Shown: positions 35,035-43,166 of the stretch, one piece after another
How the letters are laid out: every line of letters begins with the position of its first letter
How positions within the stretch are numbered: the stretch's first letter is position 1
Source of the DNA: CAZFDT01 sp964518335
GTDB lineage: Bacteria; Planctomycetota; Phycisphaerae; Phycisphaerales; Phycisphaeraceae
Assembly (NCBI GenBank): GCA_964518335.1
Contig: CAZFDT010000043.1
Span: forward strand, 1 to 43,755
DNA length: 43,755 nt
Direction: 5' to 3'
Notes under the pieces: generated by a model
What the model was told of the DNA's origin: nothing
Seen by the model: the letters and a program-made list of their open reading frames with translations, nothing else
Database searches by the model: none
Program-made: the position numbers and the translations under genes

Positions 35035-36245
35035 TCATCACGGCGGCGGACGTGGCGGCGGCGCGGCAGCGCATCGCCGGCGCAGTGGCCCTGTCGCCTT
35101 GCGTCGAGTCGGAGGCGCTGTCGCAGCTCACCGGCTGCCGCATCGTGTGCAAACTGGAGAACCTGCAGCGCACCGGCAGCTTCAAGGAGCGCGGCGCCCG
35201 CCACGCACTGCTGCTGCTCGATGAGGCGGCGCGGCGGCGCGGCGTCATCGCCGCGTCGGCGGGGAACCACGCCCTGGCGCTGGCGTGCCACGGCCGCGAC
35301 CTGGGCGTGCCCGTCACCGTCGTCATGCCGCGCTTCGCACCGCTGATGAAGGTGGCGCGATGCCGCGGCTACGGCGCGCAGGTGGTGCAGCACGGCGACA
35401 GCTTCGCCGACGCCCGCGCCCGCGCTGATGCCGTCGCCGCCGAGCGGGGCTTGACCTACATTCACGGTTACGACAATCCGGCCATCATCGCGGGGCAGGG
35501 GACGGTCGGCGCCGAGCTGGCCGAGCAGGCGCCCGATCTCGATGCGGTGGTGGTTCCCATCGGCGGGGCGGGTCTGGCGGCGGGCATGGCGGTGGCGTTG
35601 AAGGCGGCGCTGCCGCGGGTGGCGATCGTCGGCGTCGAGCCGGCGCAGGCCGCGGGGTTCACTGCAGCACTCGCCGCCGGGCGGCCCACGCCCATCGAGT
35701 GCCGGCCCACGCTCGCCGACGGCCTGGCGGTCGGATGCGTCGGCCAGTGCGCGTTCGCCACCGCCGCGCCGCTCATCGATCGCGTCGTCACCGTCTCCGA
35801 GGACGCCATCGCCCTGGCCATCCTGCGACTGATGGAGCTGGAGAAGACCGTCGTCGAGGGCGCCGCGGCGGCGGCACTGGCGGCGCTGCTCGACGGCCAG
35901 CTTGCGGCGCTGCGCGGGCGGCGCGTCGCCCTGGTGCTCAGCGGCGGCAACATCGACATGACCGTGCTGGGCCGCATCATCGAGCACGGCCTGGTCGCCG
36001 ACGGCCGCATGTGCCGCTTCGCCGCCGTCATCAGCGATCGACCCGGCGGGCTGGCGCGACTGGCGACGCTCATCGCCGACGCCGGCGCCAGCATCCACGA
36101 CATCACGCACGACCGCGCCTTCGCCGGCCCGGACGTGACGCGCGTCCGCGTGATCTGCTGCATCGAGACCACCGACGCCGCCCACGCCGCCGCCGTCAAG
36201 GCCACGCTCCAGGCCGCGGGATATCCCACCACCCCGACGCCGTGA
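35019..36245 (+). CDS. threonine dehydratase-like PLP enzyme with C-terminal ACT domain, module C
   Basis: About 408 residues, fold type II PLP enzyme. Lys56 in RTGSFKERGA would bind PLP; SAGNHALALA and VPIGGAGLAAG match the phosphate and glycine-rich loops, and LSGGNID lies near the end of the catalytic domain. An ACT-like regulatory domain follows (about 333-408, FAAVISDRPGGLARLATLIADAGA). That layout matches threonine ammonia-lyases; serine racemase or hydroxy-amino-acid dehydratase activity cannot be excluded. The start is uncertain: GTG at 35019 (GGAG upstream) is used, TTG at 35031 overlaps the previous stop. It is coupled to the DapA-family gene. Confidence 0.85.
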   Translation: MAEGLIITAADVAAARQRIAGAVALSPCVESEALSQLTGCRIVCKLENLQRTGSFKERGARHALLLLDEAARRRGVIAASAGNHALALACHGRDLGVPVTVVMPRFAPLMKVARCRGYGAQVVQHGDSFADARARADAVAAERGLTYIHGYDNPAIIAGQGTVGAELAEQAPDLDAVVVPIGGAGLAAGMAVALKAALPRVAIVGVEPAQAAGFTAALAAGRPTPIECRPTLADGLAVGCVGQCAFATAAPLIDRVVTVSEDAIALAILRLMELEKTVVEGAAAAALAALLDGQLAALRGRRVALVLSGGNIDMTVLGRIIEHGLVADGRMCRFAAVISDRPGGLARLATLIADAGASIHDITHDRAFAGPDVTRVRVICCIETTDAAHAAAVKATLQAAGYPTTPTP

Positions 36246-36339
36246 CCATCGCCGCGAGCGGGCGTTTCGTGCCGGCATGTCGCGCCGACGCGGCGTCATA
36301 TAATGGCCGCGGTCGTCTTGGCCGCAGGAGTGCCTGTTG

Positions 36340-37407
36340 ATGTCATCTGTCGATGTTCGCGCGGTGCCGGCCCGAGATGAGGGGCCTGAGGCGGCGACGC
36401 CACCGGCGCGGGCGCGGCGGCGAGCCCGGTTCGTGCTCGATCCCGCCGCCCTGGCGATGATCTATCCCCCGGCCGTGCGCGAACAGATCGAGCGACTGGT
36501 CGAGATGACGGGCCCGCCCTGCACGGCTGCGGACGTGCAGCGCGACCCGAGCCTGCTCGCCGACGTGGAGTGCCTCTTCTCCGGGTGGGGCAGCCCGGTG
36601 CTGTCAGCGCGCCTGCTCGACGCGGCGGCGGAGCTGAAGGTGGTGTTCTACGGCGCCGGATCGGTGCGAGCGATGATGACCGACGCGGCCTGGGGGCGGG
36701 GCATCCAGGTGACGTCGGCGGCGGCGGCCAATGCCGTGCCCGTCGCCGAGTTCGCGTTGGCCCAGGTGGTGATGTGCCTCAAGCGGGTCTGGCAGCAGGC
36801 GTTCACGCTGCGGCAGACGCACCACTGGCGCCAGGGCCCTTGCGGCGCGGGGGCCTACGGCTCGCACGTGGGCGTGGTGTCCACGGGCGAAATCGGCCGC
36901 CGCGTCGTCGCGCGACTCGCCGACATGGACGTGCAGATCCTCGCCTTCGACCTGCACCCGGATGCCGACCTGGTCCGTGACTGCCGCGTGCGGTACGTCG
37001 GCCTGGCGGAGCTGTTCGCCACCTGCGACGTGGTGACGGTACACACACCGCTGCTGCCGCAGACCGTGGGGATGATCGACGAGTCGCTGCTGCGGTCGAT
37101 GAAGCCGGGGGCGAGTCTGATCAACACGGCGCGGGGCCCGATCGTGGATCACGCGGCGCTGGTGCGCGTGCTGGGCGAGCGATCGGACCTGCTGGCGGTG
37201 CTGGACGTGACCGATCCGGAGCCGCTGGTCGCGGACCACCCGCTGTGGAACCTGCCCAATGTCGTGTTGACGCCGCACATCGCCGGCTCGCGTGGCGACG
37301 AGTGCGCCCGCATGGGGCAGTGGATGGTGGAGGATCTTCGCCGCTACCTGGCGGAGCTGCCGATGCGTGGTCGCGTGTGCCCGGACCGCGCCTCGCGTCG
37401 GGCGTGA
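36340..37407 (+). CDS. D-isomer-specific 2-hydroxyacid dehydrogenase family, module C
   Basis: 355 residues. The catalytic domain is followed by a Rossmann insert and the family triad: Arg in NTARGPIVD, Glu in DVTDPEPL and His in LTPHIAGS. The NAD loop, usually GxGxxG, reads VVSTGEIGRRV (179-189), so the first Gly is Ser, a tolerated but uncommon change. AGGAG at 36326-36330 precedes the ATG. It follows the dehydratase-like gene after 94 bp and is probably the last gene of the rightward operon. It would reduce or oxidise a 2-keto/2-hydroxy acid from the pathway. A serine/glycerate-type substrate is only a guess. Confidence 0.9.
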   Translation: MSSVDVRAVPARDEGPEAATPPARARRRARFVLDPAALAMIYPPAVREQIERLVEMTGPPCTAADVQRDPSLLADVECLFSGWGSPVLSARLLDAAAELKVVFYGAGSVRAMMTDAAWGRGIQVTSAAAANAVPVAEFALAQVVMCLKRVWQQAFTLRQTHHWRQGPCGAGAYGSHVGVVSTGEIGRRVVARLADMDVQILAFDLHPDADLVRDCRVRYVGLAELFATCDVVTVHTPLLPQTVGMIDESLLRSMKPGASLINTARGPIVDHAALVRVLGERSDLLAVLDVTDPEPLVADHPLWNLPNVVLTPHIAGSRGDECARMGQWMVEDLRRYLAELPMRGRVCPDRASRRA

Positions 37408-37442
37408 CCCGCACCCGGGCACGCCACGGGCGGTTGCGCCAG

Positions 37443-37471
37443 GGGGTTGCCACGTCCCGCGCGGCTACCCC
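37443..37471 (+). terminator. possible terminator hairpin after module C
   Basis: GGGGTTGCC (37443-37451) pairs with GGCTACCCC (37463-37471) at eight of nine positions, with an 11-nt loop. It stands 35 bp past the hydroxyacid dehydrogenase stop. No clean T-run follows, so the call is tentative. Confidence 0.4.
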
Positions 37472-37509
37472 GTTTGGGCAAAAAACCCCTGTGTCTTGCG
37501 GAATTTGTC

Positions 37510-37537
37510 TTGACAGCGCTCCGGCGGACTTTAGCAT
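37510..37537 (+). promoter_or_regulatory. probable sigma-70 promoter of the PEP-CTERM gene
   Basis: A perfect -35 TTGACA (37510-37515), a 16-nt spacer and a four-of-six -10 TAGCAT (37532-37537). The ATG of the PEP-CTERM gene at 37637 would have a leader of roughly 93 nt, in which I see no clear riboswitch structure. Confidence 0.45.
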
Positions 37538-37636
37538 GGCGGGATCGGAACTGCGTCGCCGCTGGGTTGTGGCGTGGAACGGGCGGCGCTGGGCTCAGGC
37601 ATCTTCTGTGCAGCCTGCGGAAGGTTGGGGAAGCTC

Positions 37637-38449
37637 ATGAATAGCACCGGTTGGCGTGGGGCGATGGCTGTGGCTGTCGTGTGCGGTCTGTTGGCGCCCG
37701 TGGCGCGGGGCGGCGACGTGACGGTGGGCTACACGCCGCTCACGGAGGGGTCCACCATCGACCTCACCGCCGAGGGCACGCTCGACTGGGTCAAGTTCGG
37801 CAACGGCGAACACGACACCGGCGCCTTCTTCGTCGCCACCAAGATCGGCAACCTCGTCTTCCTCCCCGCCACCCTCGCCGCCACCGGCGACGGCGGCGAC
37901 AGCTTCGTCGAGCTCATCGCCTTCACCGGCGGCAACGTGCTCAACTTCTCCTGGTCCGACGGCAACTTCGGCATGTACAACGAGCCCGGACCCGTCGATA
38001 CCGTCGTCACCGAAACCCTCAACCCGCCCGACGATGAGTACCCCATCGGCCTGGGCGCCACCTTCCAGGCCACGGCCATCGCCCAGACCCGCACCATGAA
38101 TGTCTATGTCCAGGCCTTCAACGCCCCCATGCTCATCACCGCCAGCATGAGCGGCGGCGGGGAAGAGTCCATCACCGTCTCACCCGACGCCAACTGGTTC
38201 AACCCCGCCAGCGACCCCGGCAACGACTACGCCGCCGGCCGCTTCTCCATCGACTACTCCGGCGCCGGCGAACTGCTCACCGTGAGCGTGCAGACGCTCG
38301 ACCCACGCACCGACGGCACGCACGCCGCCTTCGCCAACGCCGGGTTCTTCGCCGCCAGCGTTGCCGGCCCCGTGCCCGAGCCGTCCACCCTCGCCCTGCT
38401 CCTGCTCCCCCTCGCCGCCACCCTGCGCCTCCGCCGCGGCGCGGCGTGA
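37637..38449 (+). CDS. PEP-CTERM secreted protein
   Basis: 270 residues from the ATG at 37637, which opens into a signal peptide (about 1-25, AMAVAVVCGLLAPVARG). The mature part is beta-rich (repeated DWVKFGN, FVELIAFTGGNVLNFSWSDG) with no catalytic motif. The C-terminal tail PVPEPSTLALLLLPLAATLRL is followed by RRGAA, a classical PEP-CTERM with a short hydrophobic helix and basic end. It should be exported and cut by an exosortase. It stands alone after a likely terminator and its own promoter, unlike the two PEP-CTERM genes of modules A and B. A longer reading from 37574 lacks a signal sequence. Confidence 0.85.
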   Translation: MNSTGWRGAMAVAVVCGLLAPVARGGDVTVGYTPLTEGSTIDLTAEGTLDWVKFGNGEHDTGAFFVATKIGNLVFLPATLAATGDGGDSFVELIAFTGGNVLNFSWSDGNFGMYNEPGPVDTVVTETLNPPDDEYPIGLGATFQATAIAQTRTMNVYVQAFNAPMLITASMSGGGEESITVSPDANWFNPASDPGNDYAAGRFSIDYSGAGELLTVSVQTLDPRTDGTHAAFANAGFFAASVAGPVPEPSTLALLLLPLAATLRLRRGAA

Positions 38450-38487
38450 CTCGATCTTCCAAGGTGAGGTCTGGGCCCTTGCCGTAG

Positions 38488-39237
38488 CTATGGCGTGTCC
38501 GCAGTGACGCGGCGAAGGCGCTTTCGGCCGTCGATGATCACCCGTTCGAGGTGGCCGGCTTCGCTGACCAGGAGTTCGGCGACGGCGCGGCCGCGTTGAC
38601 GGTGGATGTATCGGGTGCAGGGCGTTGGATCGGCAGTGTCTTCTGGAGCGAGGCCTTCGCAGGTGAGCGTATAGGTTTGTTTGTGATTGAGTTCGGAGAC
38701 TTCGAGCCAGTCGTCGATGCGCCAAGTGGTACCGGCCTTGCGGGGGAGCAGGGTGCAGACGCGATAGAGGGCGGCGTCCGTGAGCGTGCCGGGAGGCAAA
38801 GTCATGGTGCGACGGGGTGTGTCTGCGGACTCGATGGTGGCGGTGCCGTCGTCGGCGAAGGTGGCGGTGAAGGTCTTGGCTTCATCGTCGTCGCCGGTGC
38901 CGATGGAGTCGATGTGACGTGGGGAGAGGACGCTGTCGGGGCGGCATGTGATTTGGCCGCGCCACGTCATCGCCTTGCCGCGGTAGGTGAGCTGCCAGGA
39001 GTCGTCGAGGGCGACGGTGTTGTCGTCGTGGCGGGTCGCGAAAGTGACGTGGCCCAAGGGCGTCCACGTGCCGTCGCGGTCCTGGAGTTCATAGACGTAG
39101 CGCTGTGTACCCCAGGCGGCAAGGGGCGCGAGATCGATCGCCTGCTCGTGCATCGGGAGGGGTGGCGGGGGTTCGTCGGCGGGGGCCGAAGCGGCGATGG
39201 CGATGAGCAGAACGATGGCGGCGGAGATGCGGTGCAT
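38488..39237 (-). CDS. secreted protein of unknown function
   Basis: 249 residues with a signal peptide (MHRISAAIVLLIAIAASAPA). The mature part is beta-rich (RYVYELQDRDGTWTPLGHV, then LDDSWQLTYRGKAMTWRG and KTFTATFADDGTATIES), with two Cys residues near the C-terminal third. It resembles DUF-type periplasmic proteins but no family is recognised. The ATG at 39237 is used; the reading frame stays open far upstream, antisense to the transglutaminase gene, but that extension is not coding. It is divergent from the transglutaminase-like gene with a 174-bp gap holding TATATT-like -10 sequences. Confidence 0.72.
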   Translation of the reverse strand: MHRISAAIVLLIAIAASAPADEPPPPLPMHEQAIDLAPLAAWGTQRYVYELQDRDGTWTPLGHVTFATRHDDNTVALDDSWQLTYRGKAMTWRGQITCRPDSVLSPRHIDSIGTGDDDEAKTFTATFADDGTATIESADTPRRTMTLPPGTLTDAALYRVCTLLPRKAGTTWRIDDWLEVSELNHKQTYTLTCEGLAPEDTADPTPCTRYIHRQRGRAVAELLVSEAGHLERVIIDGRKRLRRVTADTP

Positions 39238-39411
39238 AGGGGTATCCGACGCTGGACGGGGCCGGGAGTTTCTGAAATATAACCTGCGGTGGCCAGCCGA
39301 TCGGGATTTCTTCCATGGGATATGGGAAACCCACCGGTTGTGGGCTGCCCCGCGGCGGGTATCGTGACACATGCGCGGTCGTTCTAACCTTCCGGGGACA
39401 GGAGCACAGCG

Positions 39412-41397
39412 ATGACGTGGCGAAAACTGCAGCAGGCGGCGGCATATGCGATCGCGGCGATGAGCCTGACCCATGCGGGTCTGGCCCAGGCCCCTTCCGC
39501 CGAATCCGTCGGCGTGGTCAGTCACCTCAACGTCGTGTCGGACAAGTCCGAAGACCTCTCGACGCTCGAGGCCTGGAAACGCACCTACATCCGCGACGGC
39601 ATGAGCGACCAGGACAAGGCCATCGCCCTGTTCAACACCATGGTGCGCTATCGTCACCAGGCCAACCCGCCACGCGAGTTCCTCAGCTCCGGCGAGAGCG
39701 GCGGGCACGTCCACGATCCGCTCAAGACCATCCACGTCTATGGCTACGGCCAGTGCTGCTGTGTCGCCGGCCAGATCGTCGGCCTCGCCCGATACCTGGG
39801 CCTGGACGCACGCGGACGCAACATCACCGCCCACAGCGTCTGCGAAGTCCGCTACAACGACGCGTGGCACCTCGTGGACGCCTCCGTCATGAACTACCAC
39901 GTCAAGGACGACGGCCAACTCGCCAGCGTCGATGAGATCCACCAGGCAGTGCGCGACTGGTTCAAGGACCACCCCCAGCACGCCGACCTCGCCGGCAAGG
40001 ACAGCGCCCTGCGCAAGTTCGCCAAAAACGGCGGCTGGAAGAGCGGCCCGCCCCTGCTCGCCAAGGCCGACGCCTTCTACGGCGAGCACGGCGTCAACTC
40101 CGCCGGGTGGCACGGCTGGCCCTCCACCATGCAGGAGTACTACAAGGTCGGCGACGAACACGAGTTCGGCTCCACCCTCGGCTACCAGCTCAACGTCCAG
40201 CTCCGACCCGGCGAATCCATCACGCGCAACTTCTTCAGCCGCGGCCGCGAGTTCACCAACAACGCCAACGAGAAGTACTACAGCGAACTCCTCGACCGCA
40301 AGCGTCTGGGCATCCAGACCACCCTCGGCGACAAGGCCCCCGGCCGCATCGGCGACGGCACCCTCACCTGGACCGTCCCCATGAACGACCAGCAACTCGC
40401 ACGCTGCGCCCTGGCCAGCGACAACCTGCAGACCACCGCCGCAGGCCTCGGACCCGCCGACCCCGCCACGCCCGCCAGCTTCGTCCTCCGTTTCCCCAGC
40501 AGCTACGTGTACGTCAAGGGCGCCGCCCAGCTCAACGCCCTCGTCGCCCCAGGCGGCGCCGTTGCAGTGAGCTTCAGCGACAACCACGGCCTGGACTGGA
40601 CACCACTCGCTCGCCTCGAACACTCCGGCGCCCACACCCTCGACCTGAGCCCGCACATCCTCCGCCGATACGACTACCGCCTCAAGTTCGAGCTCACCGG
40701 CTCGGGCACCGCGCTGCAGGCCCTGCGCACCGACGCCGACTTCCAATGCTCCCAGGCCGCTCTGCCCACCATCACCGAAGGCAGCAACCAGATCACCTTC
40801 TCCGCCGGCCCGCAGGAAGGCACCATCACCCTCGAAGGCAGCACCGACCTCAACGCCGCGAAAACCAACGGACAGTTGACCCTCGCCGCCTTCAAGCCCG
40901 TACTCAACGGCATCGGCGAAAACCTCCGCATGACCGAGGGCAGCGGCGACGCCACCTTCACCCTCGACACGCCCGGCGACATGACCGCCCTGCGCATCAG
41001 CGCCGTCTGGCGCGCCCGCGACCCCCGCGACAACTTCGACGTGCAGGTCAGCTACGACCAGGGCAGCACCTTCAACTCCGTCGCACAACTCGCCGGACCC
41101 GCCAAAGGCATGACCCGCTACATCGTCCTCCGCGACGTGCCTCCCGACACCCGACAGGCCCGCGTCCGCTTCGTCGGCACCCAGAAAAACACCGCCAGCA
41201 TCTTCGACCTGCGTATCGACGCCGACTACCGCGAACCCCACGGCGGCTTCACGCCCATCCGCATCATCTACCACTGGGAAGAGGCCGGCCAACCCAAACA
41301 ACACGTCCAGATCGTCGATCGACCCCAGCAAACCTACACCATCACCTGCGGACCCGACACCCTCGTGAAAAGCTACACGCTCGAACGACTCGACTGA
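39412..41397 (+). CDS. secreted transglutaminase-like protein with C-terminal beta domains
   Basis: 661 residues with a signal peptide (1-26, ending AGLAQA). Residues about 60-165 form a transglutaminase/protease-like papain fold: Cys115 in YGYGQCCCVAGQ, His141 in AHSVCEVRYNDAWHLVD and Asp156 complete a Cys-His-Asp triad. The first three cysteines are consecutive, which is uncommon. Beyond about residue 230 the chain becomes beta-sandwich-like, including repeated GxITLEGS/TFTLD strands that could bind carbohydrate. It may cross-link or cleave secreted proteins or act on surface glycoprotein. AGGAG precedes the ATG. Confidence 0.82.
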   Translation: MTWRKLQQAAAYAIAAMSLTHAGLAQAPSAESVGVVSHLNVVSDKSEDLSTLEAWKRTYIRDGMSDQDKAIALFNTMVRYRHQANPPREFLSSGESGGHVHDPLKTIHVYGYGQCCCVAGQIVGLARYLGLDARGRNITAHSVCEVRYNDAWHLVDASVMNYHVKDDGQLASVDEIHQAVRDWFKDHPQHADLAGKDSALRKFAKNGGWKSGPPLLAKADAFYGEHGVNSAGWHGWPSTMQEYYKVGDEHEFGSTLGYQLNVQLRPGESITRNFFSRGREFTNNANEKYYSELLDRKRLGIQTTLGDKAPGRIGDGTLTWTVPMNDQQLARCALASDNLQTTAAGLGPADPATPASFVLRFPSSYVYVKGAAQLNALVAPGGAVAVSFSDNHGLDWTPLARLEHSGAHTLDLSPHILRRYDYRLKFELTGSGTALQALRTDADFQCSQAALPTITEGSNQITFSAGPQEGTITLEGSTDLNAAKTNGQLTLAAFKPVLNGIGENLRMTEGSGDATFTLDTPGDMTALRISAVWRARDPRDNFDVQVSYDQGSTFNSVAQLAGPAKGMTRYIVLRDVPPDTRQARVRFVGTQKNTASIFDLRIDADYREPHGGFTPIRIIYHWEEAGQPKQHVQIVDRPQQTYTITCGPDTLVKSYTLERLD

Positions 41398-41418
41398 CCC
41401 GCTGTTGAGTTCATTCCC

Positions 41419-42186
41419 CTACGAAAGCCCACCCGCTCCCGCGGGTGGGACTCCGCCGTCACGCCGCACCGCACGCACGGTCAAGAGCAGCTCGTAGTCG
41501 GGATCGACGTGATCCAGCTCGGCGGGCGTGAGTTCCTCCGCCGCCAGGCCGTGCAGGAACGCCGTCGCCGCCAGCACGTTGCCGTGCGCCGCGACCGCCA
41601 CGCCGTCGGCGGCAAACGACTCCTCGAACAGCTTGCGCAGGCTCAGGCTCGTGAAACGCCAGTAGTCGCCCCAGCGGTCCATGTCGTAGCGGCTGATCTG
41701 GCTGATCCCGCACGCCGTCGCCAGCACCACCCCGCCCGGCCGCAGCAGACGCGCCAGCGTGCCCACCACGCCACGCACGTCATAAATGAACGGCAGAACC
41801 TCGGTGAGTATGACGCAGTCGTAGGCGTCCGTGGGAATGCCCCGGCCCGTCGCCAGGTCGCCGACAATCGTCGCCGCGGGATTGCCCGCCACCGCATGAA
41901 GCACGTCGCGGCACGCCACGCGATCGTCACCGTACCGCCGCGTGTACGTGTCCTCCGCCACCTCCAGCACACGCCCACGCACGTCCTGACGGTGCGCATC
42001 GAGAAATCGGTCGATGTAGTGGCGATCGATCGGCTGACCCCGATCCATGCCGAAGCGGCGCGACATCGGCTCGACCCGGCGCAGGTTGTGCCACGGCGCC
42101 GGCTCGACGCGCCGCCGCCACGCCCCGAACGTGGCGCGGACCAGGCTCTTGAGCTCGCGCAGCGCCTGCGACATCACCCTCGACAT
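41419..42186 (-). CDS. class I SAM-dependent methyltransferase
   Basis: 255 residues from the ATG at 42186 (42174 is an alternative). The Rossmann-type core shows RGRVLEVAEDTYTRRYGD as motif I, AYDCVILTEVLPFIYDV as motif IV and LLRPGGVVLATACG as post-motif strand. Its N-terminal EPMSRRFGMDRGQPIDRHYIDRFL segment is typical of Methyltransf_11-type proteins found in glycosylation clusters. The substrate is unknown. The leader upstream is G-rich and could form a quadruplex. The 3' end converges with the transglutaminase gene. Confidence 0.85.
   Translation of the reverse strand: MSRVMSQALRELKSLVRATFGAWRRRVEPAPWHNLRRVEPMSRRFGMDRGQPIDRHYIDRFLDAHRQDVRGRVLEVAEDTYTRRYGDDRVACRDVLHAVAGNPAATIVGDLATGRGIPTDAYDCVILTEVLPFIYDVRGVVGTLARLLRPGGVVLATACGISQISRYDMDRWGDYWRFTSLSLRKLFEESFAADGVAVAAHGNVLAATAFLHGLAAEELTPAELDHVDPDYELLLTVRAVRRDGGVPPAGAGGLS
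41428..41449. terminator. perfect hairpin between convergent genes
   Basis: CCCACCCGC (41428-41436) and GCGGGTGGG (41441-41449) form a 9-bp stem with a TCCC loop, overlapping the last codons of the methyltransferase gene. It could stop transcription arriving from the transglutaminase side (stop at 41397). No T-run is seen on either strand, so this is tentative. Confidence 0.4.
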
Positions 42187-42227
42187 ACCGCGCCCCCGCC
42201 CCCACGCCACCCGCACCACCCACGAAT

Positions 42228-42248
42228 CCCCACCCCCACCCCTCACCC
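42228..42248 (-). other. potential G-quadruplex in methyltransferase leader
   Basis: On the minus strand four G-tracts of 3, 4, 5 and 4 bases are separated by loops of 3, 1 and 1 nt (42248 down to 42228). Further G-runs follow at 42221-42219, 42212-42210, 42203-42199 and 42197-42193. The start codon is at 42186. If transcribed, the 5' leader would be almost purely G-rich. The rest of the 220-bp gap to the NERD gene shows no clear feature. Confidence 0.55.
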
Positions 42249-42406
42249 ATTCCGGTCATGCCGATCGTACCCATTCTGCCGCCCCCGCGGCCAGCGCCAC
42301 CACACACGCGGTACACTTCAAAGCCCATGACCGACCCCGGCTGCGAACACGCGCGGCCTCAGCGAAGGCCTCGCAAAGCGAACATACGCGCGAGGGTGAA
42401 CTGACC

Positions 42407-43147
42407 ATGGCCCGCCAACACGGACAACGCGCCAGTTACCCCGCTCAAATGCGCAATCGCTATGTGCGAACAGGTGTCGCCGCCGCGCTCGTGACAGAGT
42501 TCGTGCTAGGCGGCGCTGTCGGCTTGGCCGTTGGAACACTGTATCTGCGGCTGCCCCTGTCTCCCGCTGGGACCACGCTTCTCATCATGGTCGTCTGCAC
42601 ATTCATGCTCGCGCTCGGCTGGGGCGTCTTGCGCTGGCTCAGTCGCAGTGAGAGGCAGCTTTGGAACTACGTGGAAGGAGCCGCGGGCGAGGAACGCATC
42701 GCCGCCGAGCTCTCGCAACTGCCCGATTCGTTCCACGTCATCCATGGCATCTGCACCCCCAATGGCGATGTCGATCACCTCGTGATCGGCCCGACCGGCG
42801 TGTACGTGCTGGACACGAAGAAATGGCAGGGCGTCGTCACCGCCAACCCAGCGGGTGAACTGCTGTGGAACGGCCGACGCTACAAGGACCATGTCGCGGC
42901 ACTGCAGCGCACCGTCATGGTGCTGCGCGACATGCTGCTCACGCCCGGAGGGGCCGAACCGTTCTTCCAGGCCGCATTCGTCTTCGTCGGTTGCACGGTC
43001 AACATTTCGCCCGGCCAACTCGGACGCTGTGACGCACTGACCCCCGATCAACTGCTTCCTTACCTCCAACGCACGACAGGTCGGCGTGGCCTCGACGCTC
43101 CCGTCATCGACGACCTCGTCAGCCGTGCGCTGGGTCACTTGAAGTAA
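42407..43147 (+). CDS. NERD-domain membrane protein
   Basis: 246 residues. Two membrane helices (about 22-46 and 56-78) are followed by a nuclease-related (NERD) domain: AGEERIAAELSQL (93-105), then GDVDHLVIGPTGVYVLDTKKWQG (120-142). Residues Glu95, Asp123 and the DTK of 136-138 occupy the expected nuclease-like positions, so the domain could be catalytic. A helical end (about 200-246) closes the chain. NERD domains often occur with defence or helicase proteins; here an HNH-type nuclease lies just downstream. GAGGGTG precedes the ATG at 42407. Confidence 0.87.
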   Translation: MARQHGQRASYPAQMRNRYVRTGVAAALVTEFVLGGAVGLAVGTLYLRLPLSPAGTTLLIMVVCTFMLALGWGVLRWLSRSERQLWNYVEGAAGEERIAAELSQLPDSFHVIHGICTPNGDVDHLVIGPTGVYVLDTKKWQGVVTANPAGELLWNGRRYKDHVAALQRTVMVLRDMLLTPGGAEPFFQAAFVFVGCTVNISPGQLGRCDALTPDQLLPYLQRTTGRRGLDAPVIDDLVSRALGHLK

Positions 43148-43166
43148 CGCCTGGCGTGGCGACACT

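Larger units (their letters stand above)
1293..42906. repeat. dispersed GYTGCAGTG motif family
   Basis: The core YTGCAGTG is found 26 times. Plus strand starts: 1293, 3706, 4520, 4735, 7871, 8507, 12240, 13038, 13241, 16665, 22737, 25744, 29475, 40563. Minus strand (CACTGCAR) starts: 5242, 7091, 9010, 11269, 17816, 18289, 23301, 25425, 28968, 30940, 35660, 42900. Positions refer to TGCAGTG or CACTGCA. In 24 of 26 copies a G precedes the Y, and the base after the motif is never T. Versions with a purine instead of Y occur only four times (2904, 6867, 16699, 32268). All but the 22737 copy lie inside genes, in several different reading frames. Confidence 0.85.

Noticed and set aside
38488..41331. 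A very long minus-strand open frame opposite the transglutaminase gene
   Set aside because: Only its last 249 codons begin with a signal peptide and look like protein; the rest is the mirror of a well-supported plus-strand gene.
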